Assembly (NCBI GenBank): GCA_014898415.1
Contig: RCTD01000003.1
Coordinates: 124,001 to 188,000 of the forward strand
Length of the DNA: 64,000 bases
Direction of reading: 5' to 3'
Source: Stromatinia cepivora
Lineage: Eukaryota; Ascomycota; Leotiomycetes; Helotiales; Sclerotiniaceae
Shown here: positions 57,124-64,000 of the stretch, piece after piece
How the letters are laid out: every line of letters starts with the position of its first letter
Numbering within the stretch: the stretch's first letter is position 1
Notes under the pieces: generated by a model
The model's database searches: none
The model's input: only the letters and a program-made list of their open reading frames with translations
What the model was told of the DNA's origin: nothing
Position numbers and translations under genes: made by a program

Positions 57124-59082
57124 ATGTCGGCATCTCAAAACAGCATGAAAACTACCTTGGTTCTCGCCTTAGACGCCTCGTACCGTGGCCGCCCCAGTCT
57201 ACCAGAAGATGCACAACCATGGACCGTGGTAATGAATTCTTTGAACAATGGTTACGCTTACAATTTTACCGTGACTCGCTCAGAAACCATTAGTTATTCT
57301 CACGGCGAACACATAGATTTGAGACGTGCTTTCGATTGCATGAGTCTTGGCTCCCACACAAACTCAATAGAAATCGATGGACGAGTCACCTTCATTGCCA
57401 ACTCACTTTGCGTCGCCCTTCGAAGATTCATGCTTGGAAATAGCCATAGGCTACGCGGTACGACCTTGCCAGTTCACATTGCGATCAAATTTGGCGACGG
57501 CCCGTTTGTTTCTTTTGATACCTCTTTTAATGTTGAGGTAGGTCTTTCCGATCTATTATTACGTCCAGGGCCTCCCCCAACTGCGTTGCATCGCTTTATC
57601 GATATGGCGACATCATCTCTCAAGGTTGAGATACCCTCTCCTAAATCTACACCTAGACCGGAACCCGTTGATGAAGAGCTCTTAGATATGCAGCTTGATA
57701 TTTATCGCAGGCCCCTGTCTTCCCCTGCAACTCCGGTTGATAGAGCATACTATACAGCCTGCTCCGAGTCTCCGCTATTTGATGCCCTCCCTGTGGCCGG
57801 TCCAGCTTGCGACGGAGAATATGATGATGCAATTGTTCAAATGCTGCTCTATGGGGGGCCAACTCGTCATGCTGTGTCGACAGCTCTCGTGATTGCTGAT
57901 CCTAAGTCGGAATGTATCGTTACAAGTCTACGAGAAAAGGGTGTTGTAGTGTCAGCGCCAAGGTGTCATAATACACACGGGAGCTGCGATCTCGACGAAA
58001 AGCGGTTTGAATATTCCAGTAGTGGAAAGTACGAATTTGACGAGGAACAATATGACGTGGTCTACATCAAAATGCCTAGCTCTGAGGATTCCGTAGTCGA
58101 TACTTATCATAAGTGTGAGCTAGCTACCTCCCTACGCGACTCCGGCAAGGTTAATGGATCGATCATTATATCTGTGGCTTCTATGCCTACTGTGGTGGGG
58201 ATATATGACATTCTAGATATTCCTGGTAACAGCTCAACCGATACCGTGGCTACACTTCGCCTCTGCAACTCGCCCAAGGGGCCTCTGGACGGCAATGATC
58301 CTCTCAAGTGTCTAATGATTGGTTCCCTCGAGATTTCGAACGGTCATGATGAGGTCAGTTTGCCGAATCATCCAGTATTTTCAAATTTTTTGTGCCAGAA
58401 TCAGAACGAACCAAATGTTTTTACCTGCTGGCCGGAGCGATGGCATGACGTGCTTTTCGGTCGATCATATCTCCAGGCCCATATTCAAATACCTTCATTT
58501 CAGCATATACGATCAGCGAAGAATCCATTGGAATGCTATGCCGCTCTGAGAGTTGGGGCTCCTTCTCCGTTGCCCGCCAGCTTGGAGGAGACGTTCAACC
58601 CTAGCAAGGTGTATCACATCCGGATATTATCATCATCATTTTTCTCCCGCAATCCTCGCTTCGTCGAAATGGTCAGCGCACGATATGACGAATTGAAGGA
58701 GTTTTGTGATGAAACTTCCCTTGATGCGCCCAAAGAAATTACCTCTTTGTTCTCTGGTCCAGCGGCGACTGTACTTTTAAATAACCTAACCGATTTCCGG
58801 TACTCCCTGATTGGATTCAATGGGTACGAGGGCAGAATGTACCATCATAGAGTTTTGTCATTTGAATCTATGGCCGTACTATGCTCGATTTCGTTCTTCT
58901 GTATCATTCGCATGTATCTGAAGGCTCGCAAAGAGTTCCTGGATGACATCATAGACGTTTGGGATCTTCAGGATCTGCTTTGGAGGTTGACGGCATTTGG
59001 GACGTGGGAAGAGAAGCGGTGGTACATGGTATTAAAGTTCAACAAACTCCTCGACGGAACAGCTGACGACAGTGAATGTTAG
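57124..59082 (+). CDS. Orphan 652-residue protein, unknown function
   Basis: One uninterrupted exon, richer in G+C than the desert before it. The N-terminal 150 residues look beta-rich (TTLVLALDASYRGRPSLPED, GRVTFIANSLCVALRRFMLG, FGDGPFVSFDTSFNVEVG). A Pro-rich linker follows. The middle (about 245-380) has alternating strands and helices: STALVIADP, GVVVSAPR, YDVVYIKMPSSEDSVV and GSIIISVASMPTVVGIYDIL. This spacing recalls a Rossmann or methyltransferase-like fold, but no glycine-rich AdoMet or NAD motif is clear. The C-terminus has a hydrophobic stretch (MAVLCSISFFCIIRMYL) and ends WEEKRWYMVLKFNKLL. No family was recognised. The lack of introns and the location suggest a lineage-specific or acquired gene (inference). 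Confidence 0.65.
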   Translation: MSASQNSMKTTLVLALDASYRGRPSLPEDAQPWTVVMNSLNNGYAYNFTVTRSETISYSHGEHIDLRRAFDCMSLGSHTNSIEIDGRVTFIANSLCVALRRFMLGNSHRLRGTTLPVHIAIKFGDGPFVSFDTSFNVEVGLSDLLLRPGPPPTALHRFIDMATSSLKVEIPSPKSTPRPEPVDEELLDMQLDIYRRPLSSPATPVDRAYYTACSESPLFDALPVAGPACDGEYDDAIVQMLLYGGPTRHAVSTALVIADPKSECIVTSLREKGVVVSAPRCHNTHGSCDLDEKRFEYSSSGKYEFDEEQYDVVYIKMPSSEDSVVDTYHKCELATSLRDSGKVNGSIIISVASMPTVVGIYDILDIPGNSSTDTVATLRLCNSPKGPLDGNDPLKCLMIGSLEISNGHDEVSLPNHPVFSNFLCQNQNEPNVFTCWPERWHDVLFGRSYLQAHIQIPSFQHIRSAKNPLECYAALRVGAPSPLPASLEETFNPSKVYHIRILSSSFFSRNPRFVEMVSARYDELKEFCDETSLDAPKEITSLFSGPAATVLLNNLTDFRYSLIGFNGYEGRMYHHRVLSFESMAVLCSISFFCIIRMYLKARKEFLDDIIDVWDLQDLLWRLTAFGTWEEKRWYMVLKFNKLLDGTADDSEC

Positions 59083-59410
59083 AGAGGCCAAACAATAATG
59101 TTGCGAACATTTGTTTGTTAATGATATAGGATTTTGGGAATGAGAGAGGGAAGCGATGAGAGGATTAAAAGTTCTGGTGGAAGTGGGGTTTGTGCTTCGG
59201 TCTTCACGGAGTCGTAATTTCACGCAGTGATGCATATCCTTCATTTTCAACGGCATGGAACAGAACTGAAATTCCATGGAATGTAATGTAATGTTAGTTC
59301 CCAAGTCTTGTTAGCCTATGCTTTGGCATCATTAGTGTAGAATGACTTCGCCACATCACTCTTACTTACAGCTCCTTTTCCTGAGACTTGGCTCTGACCA
59401 CAACTGGCAT
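59083..59410. other. Intergenic between convergent genes
   Basis: About 330 bp, with nothing seen beyond probable 3' UTRs. Confidence 0.5.
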
Positions 59411-60504
59411 CTAAGTGAAAGTTGACGGCCAATCCAATTCCACAAGATCCTGCTTCCCATCGCGACAATAGCGCAGCCAAATCGACCAGGTAAGATTATT
59501 ATAAGCGGCGATCCCAGTCAGAATATGCCTACATTCATTAGTTCCCTTCTCGAATCTAAACATCATAGACAAGAAAAAAACAGTACTTACCACCATCCAT
59601 GACCTTCTAAGAGAATTCTGCACGGTAGTCCCACCTCCCTCCTCCATCTCATGATAGCCCGATAATAAATATTATCCAAATTCCAGATGGCAAATGCAAT
59701 GGCTACATAACTCAATCCTATATAATTCAACCTCCACATTGTTTTCAGAATGTGAGAATCTCCTTCATCTCTTCTTTTCTGTTCTGCTGTTTTGACCTTT
59801 TCGGCGCTTCCACGACGAGTGGGGTTGAGTATATGTTCCATTACCCACATACTGCGGAATACCACCACCGCGGTGACCAGGGCGAACATATTCTGATGAA
59901 AGACCGGGTCCTGAAGGTAGTGATAGTACAAAGTAATGAAGATTGCCAGTGCAGAAATTGAGATAGCAATAAGGATACGAGCCGAAGGTGATTTGCGGTG
60001 TGCAAAGACTGCGTATGCTAAGATACACTCCAAGTAAATCATAGCCAGTTCGTCGAGGAGTTGCATGGGGTCTAACAATCGTCAGTGTTGTCGACTCTTC
60101 AACTACTGCAGGAGACCGGAAGGATGGAATCAGGAAATGAAGAAAGAGATAGTACAAATTAAGGTAGAATGGAATAGCATGCTCCCCACCCCAATAACTA
60201 GATAACTGGCAAATCCAACGACAAACACGCGGACGTGGCCATATCTAATACAGCTAGCAATTCCCTTCCAAGCCAGAAACACAAACATCAAATTCGTAAT
60301 CGTGTTCACAACCTCAGCTGAAGTAGATTGTGGCATAGTAGTCCTGAAGAACACGTTAGCAGTGACCGCGGAAAATTAACCAAACAACATGCAGAAACGT
60401 GGGAAATGAAGAGGGGCACGCCCTTCTTCGCACCAATTAATTGTTGATGTAACCGGGCCCCAGTACCCCGGGCCAGCGGACGGGTAGGGTGTTGACGGTA
60501 GCAT
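59411..60504 (-). CDS. Alkaline ceramidase (YPC1/YDC1/ACER-like)
   Basis: Exons are 60504-60422, 60343-60156, 60071-59591 and 59528-59411, giving 289 residues. The start has the family motif YPSAGPGYWGPVTSTINWCEE. Then come VVNTITNLMFVFLAWKG, the metal-site block GVGSMLFHSTL, YPMQLLDELAMIY and, near the end, EGHGWWHILTGIAAY, which supplies the paired His. Seven membrane spans are expected. Ceramidases of this type hydrolyse ceramide to a long-chain base and fatty acid in the ER or Golgi. The 5' end is odd. The intron after NWCEE needs a weak GC donor (GCGTGC). The expected DYYATIY block is readable only in another frame of exon 2, where one extra T lies before the SAEVVNT frame. The gene may be slightly damaged or use a different splice. 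Confidence 0.8.
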
Positions 60505-61440
60505 TTTGAGGAGATACGCTATGCTAGAAAGATGCCGTACCGGTCCTCCGAGGCGTGGATGATGTCTATCGAAACTCTGCGTGAAGGGAAAAATTAAGAT
60601 GGGTTGATGTATGATGGATTAGATAAATTTAAGCATGATACAAAATGTGCCTTCAATCCCGTTGTAAAGTAATTCCGCCGTGGGATCGGAGTCACAATGT
60701 AGATTAGATATTCCCTTCACAATCGACAATATGTGGCCTTTTGATAGGTATCGAGAACCTTCACATAATTGAGCACAAATTTATACTGTCCCACGTGATG
60801 TCATGGATGATAAATGGGTCGATTTTACCGACCTCCGGATGAGAGGTCCTGTTTCGTTTCTCCATGACTTTTCGGAACGTCAACTGCATTTTTCTTCCTC
60901 CCCTTTTCATCCAATTTTCACGAAACCCAGGTTTGGTTTTTCCGGATATCGAATATGTTTGATCGTCAAATATCTTTTGCCAGGAAATGCCCACTCAAAG
61001 ATCCACTTTGATCTACAGGAGAAAAAATACAAACTTTGATTGAACGCGTGCTCTCCATGCCATCATTGGATGCAGCAATGCTAGACGCCGACGATGATAT
61101 GGTGTCGTATGGCATTAAGGTTTGTTCAATTTTTCTGTTAGAAAAAGGGCGGATATAGAGTTGGAGGAGATGTTTGACTTTTCCCGTTTCTGTCTTTTTT
61201 TTTTTTTTTTTGGTTGAAGTCTCATCAGTGGTGTTAAGACTTATAGTTTCCTGTTGATCAGAATTCTTCAGTACATACTGTGGATCAGTAGGTAGGCGCT
61301 GACGAACAGGAGGCAATTAACAAATATTTCTAGCAAGTCTGTAAACATGACATACCATCAGAATGCGCGATGAAGGTGCAATTACACTCATTCCTCATTC
61401 CAGTGATGACCCTCGAGACTCAGTAGTAGGTGCCTCCTAC
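60505..61440. other. Intergenic, no gene seen
   Basis: Includes an 18-T run. The overlapping short frames at 60761-61316 lie on opposite strands and have no coding character. Confidence 0.5.
61195..61212 (+). repeat. T18 homopolymer
   Basis: An uninterrupted run of 18 T, in a pyrimidine-rich context. Confidence 0.85.
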
Positions 61441-61444
61441 TTTC

Positions 61445-62140
61445 GAAAATCATCCCTCTAACGATATTGGTAAGGATTGATCAATGAGGAAGAAAGCACC
61501 CATCGTAGCCGCTTTATGTCTCGCAACGTTCGCTGGCTGCGCAGGTGGTCTTGCTGGACAATCAATACCAACGCACAAGCCAGATTGTATGGGGTAGAGA
61601 GGACCAATATGGCGTATCAGGTACATGAATATTCGGGCGAGGCCATCAGCCAGGGAAGACTTAATTGTCCAAAGGGCATTTAGATATCATGTGCCAATGC
61701 TGGCATGATGGCATGATGGCAGGATCTCTGATACTCTTCCCACTGTCTTACAAATTTGGCCGTTCATCAGTAATTATTTGATCTACTGTTGGGGTCTTCA
61801 TCATGTAAGTATGCATAGCATGCATGGCACACTCCACGCAATATTCCCCATTTCTAGCTTCCAGAGTAATAGCCGGGTTATCGGTGGCATTTTACATTAT
61901 CCCTTGGGTGGAGGATTTATGGTTTAGGTGGACATATAATTAATATCGTTTTTACAAGTGGCTATTTTTGGGTTTGTGGTAGTGTTGATGTGGAAGGGAC
62001 ATGAGATTAGAGAGTGGGAGGTTGGGAGTTTGGGAACTGATGAGGAGGGTGAATGTGTGATGGAGAAGGGATGTGCTTTTCTCAAAATCATGTGTGTCAT
62101 GATTGAGCGAGCAAAAGACAAAGAGGATAGTTTTTTTTAG
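61445..62140 (+). pseudogene. Decayed MFS drug-transporter-like (DHA1) relic
   Basis: In one frame, from 61482, the DNA reads RKKAPIVAALCLATFAGCAG. After several stops the same frame continues at 61728 with LILFPLSYKFGRSSVII, then TVGVFIM, then FLASRVIAGLSVAFYIIPW. These are the first span, the FGRSS-type loop after the second span, and the third and fourth spans of a typical fungal DHA1 multidrug transporter. A second frame supplies the usual middle block (NTNAQARLYGVERTNMAYQ), so there are frameshifts as well. TGA and TAA stand where Trp or Gln would be expected inside the second-third span region. The C-terminal half of the transporter is not recognisable. The relic is non-functional. Confidence 0.7.
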
Positions 62141-62229
62141 GTTACCAACAATACCGATCTATCTAACTAATTAGTAACTATCTAGTGTATCAAGAAAATC
62201 CTAAAAGCTTTAATCCAGAGAATCCAAGA

Positions 62230-64000
62230 CTACAATCTATATCTAAAACCCCTCGTCTCAAAATCTGTAAAATCCCCTTCGATCACCTCATCTACCACAT
62301 CACTAACACCACCTCTGTCTCCCGCAGCCCCCTCCTCCATCTCTCTCCTCCTATTAACCCTCTTCAAATAAATTCTAAGCCCCACCCCCATCCCCGCCGC
62401 CACACAATAACACGCCAAAATAATTGCAAAGCCCGTGCTATACCCTGTTTTCGCGTTCTCTCTGAAAACCTGCGGTCCAAACATATTTCCCACGCAATAC
62501 GCTACAAACATCGCGGCACTAACTGTCATTTTCTTCGTTGTGCCTCTTGTGTTTGCTCCTATGAGACTCATTGTTAAGGGGATTGTTCCGTGTGAAAATC
62601 CGATTAGGTAGAAACCTGTTAGTTTGAGGGAATTGAGGGGTGCCCAGTTCATGAGGGAGGTGCCGATTATGGGGGGGAGAAGGAAGACGGGGAGGAGAAG
62701 GGTGGTGGTGTTGCGGTAAGAGGAGGCGAGGTGACCGGTTGATAGGATGGTTAGGAAGGAGATTAGGGAGGAGGGGAGGGAGATGAGGGTTGATTGAAGA
62801 CCGGTGAAACCAAAGCTTGTTATGAGGATGTTTGCGTAGCTTGTTGTTCCGCCGTTGGGGATCTGGATGTTGTTAGATGCTTAGTTTCTTGGATAGTGGC
62901 GGAAATAAATGACGAACCATGGTAAATAAAGAGATAAAGAAACAAAACCATGTTTTAGAATCAAGTAGACATTCAATAACCTGTTCGCCTTTCCATTCAT
63001 TCTTGATGGACATAGTGACGCCAGTTCCAGCCTTTAAAACTCTCTCCTCTGCACATTCCTTCTCCTCAGGGGTCAGGAATTTCGCACTAGATATAGTATC
63101 CGGAAGAAAAGTAAGTAAAACAAATCCCCATATCGTTGTTGCTGATCCAAATATCTTACGTCGTGTCAATAATCATTCTCAATCCGTCTATGGAACACTT
63201 ACAATATATAACCATTTCCAAGGTTTCAACGAAGAATGAATCTGTCCAATGGCAAAAGAAAGCAGACTAGCAACCGCGCCTCCGAAAGAATTTCCTGCAT
63301 ACCTATCACCACATTAGCCCTGATTTCCTCATCCCCTCTCCCATTTCTTCCTCATCCCTCCTTCATCCAAAAAAATACCACTCACCACAGCCCCATACGA
63401 CTAGGCATTTCATCCCTGGTATACCACATACTCGTAACATACAAAAACGCCGGACTAATACTTGCCTCCACGGCACCTGTAAAAAATCTCGCAATCATTA
63501 GCCCTTCAAAAGAAGTACAGGCTGCTGTACTCGCAACGATGACTCCCCATAGCACAATATCAGCTGCGATGTATTTTGCCACAGGAAGCGTTTGAATGAG
63601 ATAGACGCCGGGGTACTCCCAGAATAGATAGCCGAAGTAGAATATACTTGAGATGGAGCTGAATTGGTTGTTGATAAGATGCTGGGAAGAGTGTTAGTTT
63701 ATTTTGGGAGATTTCAATTGTCTGGGCTGCAGTTTAAATTGGAAGGGTATTTGAAGTTTGATATCCTGTGGTTCTTTGAAGCTGGTTCAATGCCCCAGTA
63801 GTTTCAATATACGAACAAGTTCCAGAATCAAATAATCCTGATCTTTGGACAGCAGCAGGACTATCTAGGACACTGGAGGATAGGAAAAGCTACACACCGT
63901 ATCCCCCACCAACCCAAAAACAGCCGCACTACTCAAAATCGATTTATCGATATAATTAAAATTAAACGTTATAAACATCAGAGGCATAAGTCTCAAATCT
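62230..64000 (-). CDS. MFS permease, Dal5/anion:cation symporter family (5' end outside window)
   Basis: Exons within the window are 64000-63898, 63681-63386, 63302-63203, 63154-62918 and 62862-62230, all in frame. The first visible segment reads MPLMFITFNFNYIDKSILSS, which is TM1 of the family with the conserved N-Y-I-D-K. Then come YFGYLFWEYPGVYLIQTLPV, MIARFFTGAVEASISPAFLY, DEMPSRMGLWYAGNSFGGAV, LLTFLPDTISSAKFLTPEEK, IPNGGTTSYANILITSFGF and AAMFVAYCVGNMFGPQVF. The C-terminal tail is charged. About 455 residues are visible, and only the soluble N-terminus is missing. The intron at 63682-63897 is unusually long for this window (216 bp). It is paralogous to the permease at 41991. The substrate is not identifiable. 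Confidence 0.88.

Noticed and set aside
57124..59082. Orphan protein as an integrated mycovirus gene
   Set aside because: No polymerase motif or recognised capsid signature could be seen, so it is kept only as a hypothesis within the orphan finding.
1..64000. Search for tRNA, rRNA and other structured RNA genes
   Set aside because: GTTCGAAT-like boxes were found only as isolated matches (for example near 38332), without a second box or an acceptor-stem pairing.

Overview
The window is nuclear DNA of a filamentous ascomycete. Coding exons are interrupted by introns of about 48-84 bp with GT..AG ends and CTAAC/CTGAC-like branch sites. The gene set is fungal: a LipA/NB-ARC NLR-like protein, an RES-complex FHA protein, a CSC1/PHM7 channel, Dal5-type permeases, an AKR7 reductase, a cAMP-receptor-like GPCR and an alkaline ceramidase. 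The AT-rich intergenic DNA and gene style suggest a Leotiomycete, perhaps Sclerotiniaceae; that placement is an inference from general knowledge and was not tested.

Layout. 1-1.3 kb: a decayed LTR retrotransposon, with a gag relic followed almost directly by a 3' LTR. 1.9-4.0 kb: small single-pass membrane proteins, one of them broken. 5.5-10.7 kb (minus): a large multi-exon alpha/beta-hydrolase + NB-ARC gene with a long disordered tail. 12.6-13.6 kb (minus): an SNIP1/Pml1-like FHA protein. 15-16.1 kb: a coiled-coil protein. 16.5-17.8 kb: a decayed coding relic. 18.8-26.5 kb: a loose group of small membrane proteins of unknown function, interrupted by a TA-flanked MITE. 27.1-28.7 kb (minus): an FHS/FucP-type sugar permease containing a 22-nt exon. 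31.0-33.0 kb: an unrecognised three-exon protein, followed by a second type of MITE. 34.6-38.1 kb: a CSC1/OSCA/TMEM63-type channel.

40.0-45.9 kb holds an AKR7-type aldo-keto reductase, a Dal5-type permease and a DHCR24-like FAD oxidoreductase. The last two are divergently transcribed from one 547-bp promoter that carries a 17-bp tandem repeat. Together they could form a small metabolic or detoxification group (inference). 46.6-47.8 kb (minus) is a cAMP-receptor-like GPCR. 49.3-52.8 kb has two BTB/POZ genes, the first frameshifted and the second intact with two predicted 5'-UTR introns. 52.8-57.1 kb is an AT-rich gene desert that ends at a 652-residue single-exon orphan protein. 59.4-60.5 kb (minus) is an alkaline ceramidase with an anomalous 5' end. 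61.4-62.1 kb is a stop-ridden MFS relic. 62.2-64.0 kb (minus) is a Dal5-type permease whose 5' end lies beyond the window.

I saw no tRNA, rRNA or CRISPR. Exon boundaries were placed by eye from reading frame, splice consensus and remembered family conservation, and no database search was possible.
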